Assembly (NCBI RefSeq): GCF_016586355.1
Contig: NZ_BLYI01000024.1
Location: forward strand, 83,233 to 147,232
DNA: 64,000 nt
Direction: 5' to 3'
DNA from: Anaerostipes butyraticus
GTDB lineage: Bacteria > Bacillota > Clostridia > Lachnospirales > Lachnospiraceae
The position numbers and the translations under genes were made by a program. Position 1 is the first letter of the stretch. Each line of letters begins with the position of its first letter. The notes under the pieces are model-generated. The model was given only the letters and a program-made list of their open reading frames with translations. It did no database searches and was not told the origin of the DNA. Of the stretch, positions 9,544 to 18,643 are shown one piece after another.

Positions 9544-10024
9544 TAAGCCTTTGCTTTATTACGCAAAAAAACTGTTTCGTCAGAGAGGATATCAGATAGA
9601 AGAAATCACATACCAAAATCTTCCGGAATGGAATAAAGAGAATCTGGAGGCTGTGGGGGAAATTGTAACACAGCAGGCAGAAAAAGCTTTTGCGCAGATT
9701 GATACGCAGTCATATGAAGAAATCGTTTTTATCTCAAAAAGCATTGGATCAGTTGCTGCATGCAGACTGATCCAGAAGTGGAGGAAAGAGTGGAAACATA
9801 TTTGCTTTACACCGGTGGAGGTCACGATCCCGCTGCTGGAATCAGGGAAAACCATTGTGTTTTCCGGAACCAGCGATCCATTTATCGACTGTTCTAAATT
9901 GAAGCAGGTGTGCAGAGAAAAAAAGATTCCTTTGTATCTGATTGATGAAGGGAATCATTCCCTGGAGACAGGAGATATTATAGGAGATATTGAAAAACTC
10001 AGACAGATTATGAAAAAGCTGTAG
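9491..10024 (+). CDS. Small alpha/beta-hydrolase-like protein
   Basis: This 177-residue protein starts with a strand-loop typical of short alpha/beta hydrolases (LILPGLGYHSDKPLL). It carries a nucleophile-elbow-like SKSIGS near residue 84, an Asp in SGTSDPFID and a His in DEGNHSLE near the end, which together could form a Ser-Asp-His triad. AGGAGG 8 bases before the ATG at 9491 supports this start within the end of the LysR gene. The substrate is unknown. Confidence 0.75.
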   Translation: MKKKRMALILPGLGYHSDKPLLYYAKKLFRQRGYQIEEITYQNLPEWNKENLEAVGEIVTQQAEKAFAQIDTQSYEEIVFISKSIGSVAACRLIQKWRKEWKHICFTPVEVTIPLLESGKTIVFSGTSDPFIDCSKLKQVCREKKIPLYLIDEGNHSLETGDIIGDIEKLRQIMKKL

Positions 10025-10138
10025 CGGCAGGCGGAAAAGAAAGACTTTTTTTTCTAAGATAAAAAGAGTAAAATGGTAAAAGACATCAATAAGGCAACGG
10101 AATGATGTGGAGGTTGCGCAAAAGGAGGAAAACGGAAT

Positions 10139-10822
10139 ATGGTAACAGAGGAAGAATTGGCAGGTATGATCGATCATACCAATTTAAAAGCTTTTGCTGA
10201 TGATGCGGCATTTGAAAAATTGTGTCACGAGGCGATGAAATACCATTTTAAAATGGTGGCGATCAATCCGGCACAGATTAGCCGATGCAAAGAAAAATTA
10301 AAGGGTTCACCAGTTCATGTAGGAGCAGCGATCGGATTCCCGCTGGGTCAGACAACTTTAGAATGTAAAATTTTTGAGACGAAAGATGCCATTGAAAGGG
10401 GCGCTGACGAGATTGATTATGTAATCAATGTGGCAGAGCTGAAAAATCATAACTATTGTCATATCGAAAGAGAAATGGAGTCCATCGTAAGAGTCTGCAG
10501 GAAAGAAAATATTATATCAAAAGTAATTTTTGAAAATTGTTATCTTACCGATGAGGAAAAGAAAAAGACGGCTGAGATTGCGAGAAGGATAAAACCTGAT
10601 TTTATCAAAACATCCACCGGATTTGGAACCGGGGGAGCAACACCGGAAGATGTTGCGCTGATGAAATCCATTGTCGGAGATGATGTGAAAGTAAAAGCGG
10701 CAGGAGGCATCCGGGATTTAAAGACAGCGCTGGCCATGATTGATGCAGGCGCCGAGAGACTGGGGACAAGCGCAGGAGTAGAAATCATCGAAGAATACAG
10801 GAAACAATACCAGGAGGCATGA
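10139..10822 (+). CDS. deoC: Deoxyribose-phosphate aldolase
   Basis: This 227-residue class I aldolase cleaves 2-deoxyribose-5-phosphate to glyceraldehyde-3-phosphate and acetaldehyde in deoxynucleoside salvage. The N-terminal [10 protein letters not shown], the Schiff-base Lys in FIKTSTGFG and the second conserved Lys in [10 protein letters not shown] are all present. AAGGAGGAAAACGGAAT precedes the start. One base separates it from the following aminopeptidase gene, so both are probably in one transcript. Confidence 0.95.
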   Translation: MVTEEELAGMIDHTNLKAFADDAAFEKLCHEAMKYHFKMVAINPAQISRCKEKLKGSPVHVGAAIGFPLGQTTLECKIFETKDAIERGADEIDYVINVAELKNHNYCHIEREMESIVRVCRKENIISKVIFENCYLTDEEKKKTAEIARRIKPDFIKTSTGFGTGGATPEDVALMKSIVGDDVKVKAAGGIRDLKTALAMIDAGAERLGTSAGVEIIEEYRKQYQEA

Positions 10823-10823
10823 T

Positions 10824-12104
10824 ATGAGTTCACAGGCAGAGAGATTGCTGAAATTTATAGAAGAAAGTCCCAGCTGTTTTCATGTTGTGGAAAATGTGAA
10901 AAAACAGCTGACTGCAGCAGGATTCGAGGAATTGAAAGAAAAAGAAGCATGGGATCTGAAAGAAGGAAAAAGTTATTTTGTAACGCGGAATGACAGCACG
11001 ATTGCGGCGTTTCATATTCCAAAGAAAGATTTTTCAGGATTTCATATTGTGGCAAGCCATGGAGATTCTCCGACTTTCCGGATCAAAGACCAGCCGGAGA
11101 TGGAAACAGAGAAATATTACACAAAGCTGAATGTTGAAAAATATGGAGGAATGATTCTGGATACGTGGTTTGACCGCCCATTGTCTGCGGCGGGACGTAT
11201 TATAATAGAAGAAAAAGGAAAACTTAGAAGTCTCCTTTGTAATATCGACCGGGATCTGATGATCATTCCAAATCTGGCAATTCATATGTCCGGAAGGGAA
11301 CGTAAAGAATTAAATCCTCAGAAAGATCTGCTGCCGCTTCTTGGAATATCCGCCGGAAAAGGAGGATTTCGCTCTCTGCTGGCCAGGGAGGCAAAGGTGA
11401 AGGAAGAGCAGATTCTTTCTTATGATATGTTTCTATATAACCGTATGTCTGGAACTGTGCTTGGAGCTCAGGAAGAACTGATCGCTTCTCCGAAGCTGGA
11501 TGATCTGGAGTGTGCTTTTGCGTCTCTCCAGGCCATGCTGAGCGGAAAGTCCAAAGATTATATTACCATGTGCTGTGTTTTTGATAATGAAGAAGTGGGA
11601 AGCGCAACCAAGCAGGGAGCGGGATCTACATTTATACCGGAACTGCTGAGGAGGATCTGCAGCCTTATGGGAAAAGACGAGGAAGGATATGCCATGGCGG
11701 CAGCAGATAGTTTTCTGCTGTCTGCGGACAATGCACATGCAGTGCATCCAAACTATACGGAAAAAGCAGATCCGACCAACCGGCCGTATCTGAACAAAGG
11801 CATTGTTTTAAAATATAATGCGGCACAGAAATATACGACTGACGCATGGTCCGGAGCAGTGGTACAGTATCTGTGCCGAAAAGAAGAAATTCCGTACCAG
11901 ATTTATTATAACCGGTCAGATGTACCGGGAGGATCTACTCTGGGGAATATTCTGACCGGACAGGTTTCCATGCGGTCAGCGGATATTGGAATGCCCCAGC
12001 TTTCCATGCATTCTTCCTATGAAACAGCCGGCATAAAAGATCTGGATGCCATGATCCGGCTTATGACAGCGTTTTACCGTACAGGAAAGGAAGTGGAGCT
12101 CTGA
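10824..12104 (+). CDS. M18 family aspartyl aminopeptidase
   Basis: This 426-residue cytoplasmic metallopeptidase shows the M18 landmarks: SHGDSPTFRIK (first metal His/Asp), LDDLECAF, DNEEVGS (bridging and catalytic acids), and SMHSSYE near the C-terminus supplying the last metal-ligand His. Family members remove acidic or other N-terminal residues from peptides. It lies between deoC and a YoaK-type gene whose start overlaps its stop by one base (TGATGG). Confidence 0.92.
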   Translation: MSSQAERLLKFIEESPSCFHVVENVKKQLTAAGFEELKEKEAWDLKEGKSYFVTRNDSTIAAFHIPKKDFSGFHIVASHGDSPTFRIKDQPEMETEKYYTKLNVEKYGGMILDTWFDRPLSAAGRIIIEEKGKLRSLLCNIDRDLMIIPNLAIHMSGRERKELNPQKDLLPLLGISAGKGGFRSLLAREAKVKEEQILSYDMFLYNRMSGTVLGAQEELIASPKLDDLECAFASLQAMLSGKSKDYITMCCVFDNEEVGSATKQGAGSTFIPELLRRICSLMGKDEEGYAMAAADSFLLSADNAHAVHPNYTEKADPTNRPYLNKGIVLKYNAAQKYTTDAWSGAVVQYLCRKEEIPYQIYYNRSDVPGGSTLGNILTGQVSMRSADIGMPQLSMHSSYETAGIKDLDAMIRLMTAFYRTGKEVEL

Positions 12105-12772
12105 TGGACGAAAAACGGCTGCAGACATCAGAAAGTCTGTTTCTGGCAGCTTTGCTCGCCATAGTAGGAGGGTTTCTGGATGCTTACAGTTATCTTTTGC
12201 GGGGCGGTGTGTTTGCCAATGCCCAGACAGGAAATATTGCTTTGCTGGGAGTCTATATACAGAGGAGAAACGGATCCATGATCATTCACTATCTGGTGCC
12301 AATTCTTGCTTTTGCGGCAGGAGTTGTCCTGGTGGAAATTATGAAAAAGACGTTTAAAACCAAAGGAAAAATTCACTGGAGACAGCGCATAGTGGTTTTG
12401 GAAGCAGTTCTTTTGGCAGCGGTAGGGCTGATTCCGTCTGGAAAGATGGATGTGATGGCTAATGTTCTCATTTCTTTTGTGTGTGCTGTACAGGTGCAGA
12501 CATTTCGGAAGGTGCATGGAAATGCTTTTGCCAGTACGATGTGTACGGGAAATTTAAGAAGCGGAACAGAATCCATGTTTCAGTACAGACAGACAAAAGA
12601 CCGGACATTTTTTGAAAAAGGATTGAAATATTACAGCGTCATTGCCTTTTTTATCATAGGAGCGGTGATCGGCGGGCTTATGACAGGCATAGCGGAGGAA
12701 AAATCTGTATTTTTATGCAGTATAGTACTTCTTTTGTCCGGTATGATCATGGTGCAGGAATATCGAAATTAG
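12104..12772 (+). CDS. YoaK/DUF1275 family membrane protein
   Basis: This 222-residue protein has six likely membrane helices. It carries the characteristic GGFLDAYSYLLRGGVFANAQTGN segment early and a related NAFASTMCTGNLRSG segment in the second half; the two read like an internal duplication. DUF1275 proteins are of unknown function. It ends the deoC operon. Confidence 0.88.
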   Translation: MDEKRLQTSESLFLAALLAIVGGFLDAYSYLLRGGVFANAQTGNIALLGVYIQRRNGSMIIHYLVPILAFAAGVVLVEIMKKTFKTKGKIHWRQRIVVLEAVLLAAVGLIPSGKMDVMANVLISFVCAVQVQTFRKVHGNAFASTMCTGNLRSGTESMFQYRQTKDRTFFEKGLKYYSVIAFFIIGAVIGGLMTGIAEEKSVFLCSIVLLLSGMIMVQEYRN

Positions 12773-12826
12773 GCGGTTTCAGGAAAGAAATCTGCGGTTT
12801 TACTTAAATTTAACAAAAATACTTTT

Positions 12827-12854
12827 TTGTTATCCGAAAAACTTTTAATACGAT
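12827..12854 (+). promoter_or_regulatory. Predicted promoter of the RpiR regulator
   Basis: TTGTTA (12827-12832), 16-base spacer, TACGAT (12849-12854), 60 bases before the chosen ATG at 12915. Confidence 0.45.
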
Positions 12855-12914
12855 AAAATATAAGAAATGAAAAATTTTTTCTGCTGTTTTTGTAGCAAAA
12901 TTACAAGGAGTTTT

Positions 12915-13793
12915 ATGAAAAGTGAAATAAGATTGTCAATTGAAACACGGTATGGAGATATGAGAGTTTCGGAGCAGAAAGCAGCTAATTATGTGCTGGA
13001 TCATTTTGAAAAGATTCCGGATATGTCACTGAAAGAATTATCCGATCAGTGCGGCGTCAGTCAGCCTACCGTCCTTCGCATGGTCAGAGCCATTGGATTT
13101 TTGGGGTTTAAAGATTTTCGATATGCGCTGATCATGGAGCTTGCAAAGAATCAGAAAGTAAAAGGCATACAGCAGCCAATGTATGGATTTTCACTGGAAA
13201 AAGGAGACCGTCTGGAGGATGTTCCAAGGAAGATCGTTACGACCACTTCTAAGATTTTAGAAGAAAATCTGAAAAATATTTCCATGAAAACCTACAAAAA
13301 GGTGATCGATGCGATCAATCATGCCCGCATGATCGATATTTACAGTGTGGAAAATTCCAATGTGGCGGCCAGAGATCTTCTTACCAAGCTGTTATATCTG
13401 GGATTAAACTGCAGATATATGGATGATTATTATCATCAGAGAATCTGCGCCGGGAATCTTACAGAGGACGATGTCGCAATCGGGATTTCCTATTCCGGAT
13501 GCTCGGAAGACACCGTGGAAGCAGTGAAAGCAGCCAAAAAGAGCAAGGCGACAACAATTGTGATCACCAATTTCAGAGATTCTGTGATCAGCAGATACGC
13601 TGATCTTCTGATCTGTACCAGTCAGGAGCAGCTGTTTTATGGAGACGCGATTTTTTCCAGAACATCTCAGCTGGCGCTGGTAGATATGATCTACATGGGA
13701 CTTCTGATTTCTAATTATGACCAGTATGCGAAAAAGCTGGATGCCAGCAGCAGGCTGATCCGGGATAAAGCATATGTAGAAAAAGATTTGTAA
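12915..13793 (+). CDS. MurR/RpiR family transcriptional regulator
   Basis: This 292-residue regulator has an RpiR-type helix-turn-helix (about residues 15-75; LKELSDQCGVSQPTVLRMVRAIGF) and a C-terminal SIS sugar-phosphate-binding domain (about 120-270; GISYSGCSEDTVEAVKAAK). The ATG at 12915 has AAGGAG just upstream; an earlier in-frame ATG at 12867 lacks a site. It stands directly before the 2-aminoethylphosphonate operon on the same strand but is separated from it by a terminator. It is therefore likely to be its regulator, although SIS domains usually sense phosphosugars and the true ligand is not known. Confidence 0.92.
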   Translation: MKSEIRLSIETRYGDMRVSEQKAANYVLDHFEKIPDMSLKELSDQCGVSQPTVLRMVRAIGFLGFKDFRYALIMELAKNQKVKGIQQPMYGFSLEKGDRLEDVPRKIVTTTSKILEENLKNISMKTYKKVIDAINHARMIDIYSVENSNVAARDLLTKLLYLGLNCRYMDDYYHQRICAGNLTEDDVAIGISYSGCSEDTVEAVKAAKKSKATTIVITNFRDSVISRYADLLICTSQEQLFYGDAIFSRTSQLALVDMIYMGLLISNYDQYAKKLDASSRLIRDKAYVEKDL

Positions 13794-13815
13794 TTTTATA
13801 ACAAGTTTTCTATGT

Positions 13816-13864
13816 AAAGACTATGTTAAGTTTTACATCCGCTTAACATGGTCTTTATTTTTTT
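13816..13864 (+). terminator. Terminator after the RpiR gene
   Basis: A 15-bp stem (13816-13830 with 13842-13856, one G-U pair) is followed by a T tract. It separates the regulator from the phosphonate operon. Confidence 0.9.
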
Positions 13865-13891
13865 GTGATAGTTCGAAGGAAAACGGATTGC

Positions 13892-13915
13892 TATAATGAC
13901 ACATGTTTAAACGTG
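13892..13915 (+). promoter_or_regulatory. Core promoter and palindrome of the phosphonate operon (candidate operator)
   Basis: A perfect TATAAT (13892-13897) lacks a good -35 box. Four bases later comes CATGTTTAAACGTG (13902-13915), a palindrome around GTTTAAAC with one mismatch. Its position over the expected transcription start suits a repressor site, and the missing -35 suggests dependence on an activator. RpiR binding is an inference. Confidence 0.5.
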
Positions 13916-14023
13916 ACACGAGAGGCGTCCGAGAGAAAAGATACTTAGAGATGTCCAATCTATGCGGAAAACAGGGAACATAGAGAGATTGTTGATCATG
14001 AAAGAAAGAAGGAGTTTCAATTT

Positions 14024-14806
14024 ATGTTAAAACTGGAGAATATAAAAAAATCATATGATGGAACAACCGTCTTAGACGGAATCAACCTGGATATTCAGGA
14101 CGGAGAGATCGTTTCTATTTTAGGACCGTCCGGATGTGGAAAAACAACGCTGCTGAACCTGATCCTTGGAATTACAGAGGCAGACAGCGGAAAGATAATT
14201 TACAATGGAGAGGACATGACCAATATTCCAATGGAAAAAAGAGGATTTAATATCGTATTTCAGGACTACGCATTATTTCCAAACCTGAATGTGTACAAAA
14301 ATATTACATATGGATTAAAGAATAAACCGGACATTTCCACAAAAGAGGAAGTGGAGGATCTGATCGATCTTCTGGGGCTGAGAGAGCATTTAACGAAAAA
14401 GATTGAACAGCTTTCCGGGGGACAGAAACAGAGGGTGGCTCTGGCAAGAACCATGGTGATGAAACCTAAAATCCTCTTACTGGATGAGCCGCTGAGTGCT
14501 TTGGACGGAGTGATCAAAGAATCCATCAAAGACAGGATCAAGACCATTGCGAAAGAATATCATCTGACAACGATCATCGTAACCCATGATCCGGAAGAAG
14601 CCCTGACCTTATCAGACCGGGTTATGATCGTAAATGAAGGAAAGATCGCGCAGTTTGGAAATCCGGATGAAATCATTCATAAACCAAGCGGAGAATTCGT
14701 AGAGAAATTTATCTTAAACCAGCTCAGGATCAAAAGAAATAATATTTTTACTTTGTTTGGAGACAAAAAAAATACAACAGAGGGAAAGGAAGTTCGTGTG
14801 TCATAA
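14024..14806 (+). CDS. 2-Aminoethylphosphonate-type ABC transporter ATP-binding protein
   Basis: This 260-residue ATPase has Walker A GPSGCGKTT, signature LSGGQKQR and Walker B LLDEPLSALD, followed by IVTHDPEEAL. It is the first gene of a five-gene operon ending in phnW and phnX, which assigns the transporter to 2-aminoethylphosphonate uptake. By itself the sequence would only say a spermidine/iron/thiamine-type importer ATPase. The leader from promoter to start is about 120 bases and shows no recognised riboswitch. Confidence 0.87.
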   Translation: MLKLENIKKSYDGTTVLDGINLDIQDGEIVSILGPSGCGKTTLLNLILGITEADSGKIIYNGEDMTNIPMEKRGFNIVFQDYALFPNLNVYKNITYGLKNKPDISTKEEVEDLIDLLGLREHLTKKIEQLSGGQKQRVALARTMVMKPKILLLDEPLSALDGVIKESIKDRIKTIAKEYHLTTIIVTHDPEEALTLSDRVMIVNEGKIAQFGNPDEIIHKPSGEFVEKFILNQLRIKRNNIFTLFGDKKNTTEGKEVRVS

Positions 14807-14836
14807 AAGAGACAGAACAGAGAACAGGACAGAAAA

Positions 14837-16465
14837 ATGGCAAAGAGAAAGAACGTAGAAATTAAGATCATATATGGAGTTATCTTCCTTATCTTTCTTG
14901 CCTTTTTGATCGTGCCGTTTCTTCGGCTGCTAAATCAGGCATTTTTCGGAGAAGGAAGTTTTACAATCCAGTATTTTAAAGATGTAATACAGGGAGTCGG
15001 ATTTTTAGATGCGTTGAAAAACAGCCTTATGGTATCCATATGGAGTGCGCTGATCACAACGATTCTGGCGTTTCTGCTGGCATATACCATTTACTATACA
15101 AACGTGCCGGGACCATGGAAAAAGATTATCCATGGCGTAGCATCTCTTCCAATGCTGCTTCCGACGATCACATATGGATTTGCGATTATTTATTCTTTTG
15201 GAAAACAGGGGCTTTTGACCAGACTGTTTGGCATTGATGTCTATATGTATGGATTCCCGGGTCTGACGTTAGGATATGTGATTTATACCATTCCAACAGC
15301 ATTTATGCTGATCTACAATACAATGGGATACATGGACAAAAAGTTCAGTGTGGTATCCAAACTGATGGGAGACCATGCGGCGGCAAGTTTTCATATCGCA
15401 GTGCTGCGGCCGCTTCTGGGCACTCTGGCGACTGCGTTTATCCAGTCATTTTTCCTTAGTTTTACAGATTTCGGTATTCCGGATTCTGTAGGAGGAAAAG
15501 TAGATACGATCGCGGGAATCCTTTATGAAGAGATGCTGGGAAGCATTCCGGATTTCAACCGCGGCGCTGTCATTGCCCTGGTGATGCTGCTTCCATCCAT
15601 TATCAGCATTGTTGTTTTGAAATGGCTGGAGCGCTACAACATCCGCTATAACAAGATATCTGCGGTAGAACTTGAAAAAAACTATGTCCGGGATGGAATT
15701 TTTATGGTAATCAGCGGCTGCATCATGCTTGGTATTTTATCTATTTTTGCGGTAATCTTTGTGGTTCCGTTTGTAGAAGAGTGGCCGTACCGGCTTGGAT
15801 TTACCCTGGATCATTTTACATCGGTTCTGCAGGATCCGAATCTTCTAAGTGTATTTACCAATTCCCTGTTTGTGGCATTTTGTGTAGCGGTTGTTGGTGT
15901 TCTTATGAGTTACGGCGCAGCACTGATCACGGCAAGGAGTACATTAAATGAAAAATTGAAAAGTGTGATCGAAGCCATTGCACTGGTCATCAATACAATA
16001 CCAGGTATGGTATTAGGTATCGCGTTTCTGCTGACGTTCTCCGGAACCAGCCTGCAGGGAACCTTCCTTATTCTGATTGTCTGTGATGTGGTCCACTATT
16101 TTTCAACACCGTATCTTATGGTAAAAAATTCACTTTCCAAGATGAATGCTTCATGGGAAACCACAGCGATGCTCATGGGAGATTCCTGGATCAAAACGAT
16201 CATCCGGGTTGTTACTCCAAATGCTTTCAGTACACTTCTGGAAGTATTCAGCTACTACTTTGTTAATGCCATGGTAACGATCAGTGCGGTTATTTTCATT
16301 GCAGGAGCTTATACAATGGTCATTACGACAAAGATTAAAGAACTGCAGTATTACAACAGATTTAACGAAGTGTTTGTTTTATCTCTTTTCATTCTGGTAG
16401 TAAATATCATAGCAAAATATTTATTCCAGTGGCTGGCAAAACGAACATCTCGTGATTCTAAATAA
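14837..16465 (+). CDS. 2-Aminoethylphosphonate-type ABC transporter permease (two fused permease domains)
   Basis: This 542-residue protein has two consecutive binding-protein-dependent permease domains (about residues 1-275 and 290-542), each with about six helices. Each carries an EAA-like loop: KLMGDHAAASFHIAVLRPLL in the first and AMLMGDSWIKTIIRVVTPN in the second. One chain therefore replaces the usual permease dimer, as in iron and phosphonate (PhnU2-like) transporters. It lies 30 bases after the ATPase gene. Confidence 0.88.
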   Translation: MAKRKNVEIKIIYGVIFLIFLAFLIVPFLRLLNQAFFGEGSFTIQYFKDVIQGVGFLDALKNSLMVSIWSALITTILAFLLAYTIYYTNVPGPWKKIIHGVASLPMLLPTITYGFAIIYSFGKQGLLTRLFGIDVYMYGFPGLTLGYVIYTIPTAFMLIYNTMGYMDKKFSVVSKLMGDHAAASFHIAVLRPLLGTLATAFIQSFFLSFTDFGIPDSVGGKVDTIAGILYEEMLGSIPDFNRGAVIALVMLLPSIISIVVLKWLERYNIRYNKISAVELEKNYVRDGIFMVISGCIMLGILSIFAVIFVVPFVEEWPYRLGFTLDHFTSVLQDPNLLSVFTNSLFVAFCVAVVGVLMSYGAALITARSTLNEKLKSVIEAIALVINTIPGMVLGIAFLLTFSGTSLQGTFLILIVCDVVHYFSTPYLMVKNSLSKMNASWETTAMLMGDSWIKTIIRVVTPNAFSTLLEVFSYYFVNAMVTISAVIFIAGAYTMVITTKIKELQYYNRFNEVFVLSLFILVVNIIAKYLFQWLAKRTSRDSK

Positions 16466-16512
16466 AAACGAAGCTCAATTACCTTAATCTTAATTTCAAG
16501 GAGGAAAACACA

Positions 16513-17535
16513 ATGAGAAAGTTTATGAAAAAGGCATCGACAATCCTGCTGGCCGGGATGCTGGCAGTCACGGGAGTCGTGATGACGGGATGCAGTTCCA
16601 AAGGAAACAGCGATCAGGTTGTAATCTATTCCAATGCGGATGATGAGGCGGTCGAGGCCATGAAAAAGACTCTGGATGACAACGGATATAAAGGAAAGTA
16701 TGTTTTCCAGACGTTTGGAACTTCTGAATTAGGCGGAAAACTTGTGGCAGAAGGAAAGAATCTGGAGGCAGATATGATCACCATGAGTACTTTTTATGTG
16801 GAAAGTGCCCAGGAAAAGAACAAGATGTTTAAAAATCTTGATTTCGACCGCAATCTTAAGGATGAAAGCAAGTTTGAGAAATATGAATCACCGATTACGG
16901 CTCAGGAAGGCACGATTATTTTAAATACAGAAGTAATGAAAGAAAATAAGCTTCCGACGCCGAAATCAATCAAAGATCTGGCAAAACCGGAATACAAAGG
17001 ATTCATTTCCGTAACAGATATTAAGTCTTCATCTACTGCATGGCTTTTGATTCAGGGACTTGTTTCAGCATATGGAGAAGACGAGGCAGAAGATATCCTG
17101 ACAGATATTTATAAAAATGCAGGAGATCATATTGAAGATTCCGGTTCAGGACCGATTAAAAATGTAAGAGCAGGGGAAGCTGCTATTGGATTTGGCTTAA
17201 GACAGCAGGCAGTTGCAGATAAAAAAGACGGACTTCCGATTGACTATGTAGATCCGACAGAAGGAAACTTCACATTAACAGAATCTGTAGCAGTATTAGA
17301 TAAAGATGACAGCAAAAAGAGTGATCTTGCGATGGATATGGCAGAATGTATCATCAAAAAAGGAAGATCTGAGCTGATTAAGAATTATCCGGTACCGCTC
17401 TACAATGGAGAAACAGAGGATAAAGACCAGAAATCCGGAAACCCAAAAGAATATAAAGAAAAACTGACACTTGACCTGTTGAAGAAACATCAGGAATTAT
17501 CAGAAAGAGCCATGGAAAAAGCAGAAGGGAAATAG
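16513..17535 (+). CDS. 2-Aminoethylphosphonate-type ABC transporter substrate-binding lipoprotein
   Basis: This 340-residue lipoprotein has a lipoprotein signal (basic start, hydrophobic core, then VVMTGCSSKG with the lipidated Cys near residue 27). A periplasmic-binding-protein type II fold of the iron/2-aminoethylphosphonate group follows (VVIYSNADDEAVEAM at the start of the mature part). An AAGGAGG site precedes the ATG. Ligand assignment to 2-aminoethylphosphonate rests on the neighbouring phnW and phnX. Confidence 0.88.
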   Translation: MRKFMKKASTILLAGMLAVTGVVMTGCSSKGNSDQVVIYSNADDEAVEAMKKTLDDNGYKGKYVFQTFGTSELGGKLVAEGKNLEADMITMSTFYVESAQEKNKMFKNLDFDRNLKDESKFEKYESPITAQEGTIILNTEVMKENKLPTPKSIKDLAKPEYKGFISVTDIKSSSTAWLLIQGLVSAYGEDEAEDILTDIYKNAGDHIEDSGSGPIKNVRAGEAAIGFGLRQQAVADKKDGLPIDYVDPTEGNFTLTESVAVLDKDDSKKSDLAMDMAECIIKKGRSELIKNYPVPLYNGETEDKDQKSGNPKEYKEKLTLDLLKKHQELSERAMEKAEGK

Positions 17536-17539
17536 GAAG

Positions 17540-18643
17540 ATGAAAAAATATAAATTATTAACACCAGGTCCTTTAACGACCACAGATACAGTAAAAAAAG
17601 AAATGATGTTTGATCATTGTACATGGGATGATGATTATAAAAAGATTACACAGGATATCCGAAAAGGACTTCTTCGTCTGGCACATGCCGGCGAAGAAGT
17701 CTATACGGTTATCTTAATGCAGGGAAGCGGAACGTTTGGCGTGGAATCTGTACTGACCAGTTCCGTCGGGGAAAATGATAAAGTTCTGATCGTGGCAAAT
17801 GGAGCCTATGGGGAGCGCATGGAGGATATTGCAAAACATGCAGGGCTTGCTTATGAAATTTATCATCAGGATTATGATAAGGTGCCGGATGCAGAAAAAG
17901 TTGCGGAAATTCTGGATCGAGACGATACGATCACTCATGTATCCATGGTACATAGTGAGACAACTTCCGGTATTTTTAATAATATTGAGGAAGTTACAAA
18001 TGTGGTAAAAGACCGAAACCGGATCATGATCGTAGATGCCATGAGCAGTTTTGGAGGGGTTGAGATTCCGGTACAGGATCTTGGTATTGATTTTCTGATC
18101 AGCAGCGCCAATAAATGCATTCAGGGAGTTCCTGGATTCTCATTTATCATTGCAAAGCGAGATGCTCTGAATCAGACAAAAGGACAGGCAAGAAGCCTTT
18201 CTCTGGATCTTTACGATCAGTGGGAGACGATGGATAAAGACGGAAAATGGAGATTTACATCACCGACCCATACGGTTCTTGCTTTTGCGAAAGCCATGGA
18301 AGAGCTGGAAGAAGAAGGAGGAATTCCTGCAAGATCCAAACGTTATTATGAAAATAACAGAGAGATCATCCGAAGATTTAAAGAGATGGGGCTTGAAACT
18401 TACATTGATGAAGAACATCAGGGGCCGATTATCACAACATTTTTCTTCCCGGAAAATGCAGGCTTTACTTTTTCGGAAATGTATGAGTATATTAAGGACA
18501 GAGGATATGCCATCTATCCGGGAAAAGTAACTGAGGCAGAGACATTCCGGATTGGAAATATCGGAGAAATTTATAAAGAAGATGTGGATGCGCTCTGTAA
18601 GATCATGAAAGAATTTTTGGAGGAAAAGAATCATGGAAAATAA
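17540..18643 (+). CDS. phnW: 2-Aminoethylphosphonate--pyruvate transaminase
   Basis: This 367-residue PLP enzyme converts 2-aminoethylphosphonate and pyruvate to phosphonoacetaldehyde and alanine. Typical PhnW features are the opening LLTPGPLTTTDTVK, GSGTFGVESVL, the DAMSSFGG segment (Asp contacts PLP nitrogen) and the PLP Lys in SSANKCIQGVPG. It begins four bases after the binding-protein gene and overlaps phnX by 11 bases, giving the full degradation pathway in one operon. Confidence 0.96.
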   Translation: MKKYKLLTPGPLTTTDTVKKEMMFDHCTWDDDYKKITQDIRKGLLRLAHAGEEVYTVILMQGSGTFGVESVLTSSVGENDKVLIVANGAYGERMEDIAKHAGLAYEIYHQDYDKVPDAEKVAEILDRDDTITHVSMVHSETTSGIFNNIEEVTNVVKDRNRIMIVDAMSSFGGVEIPVQDLGIDFLISSANKCIQGVPGFSFIIAKRDALNQTKGQARSLSLDLYDQWETMDKDGKWRFTSPTHTVLAFAKAMEELEEEGGIPARSKRYYENNREIIRRFKEMGLETYIDEEHQGPIITTFFFPENAGFTFSEMYEYIKDRGYAIYPGKVTEAETFRIGNIGEIYKEDVDALCKIMKEFLEEKNHGK

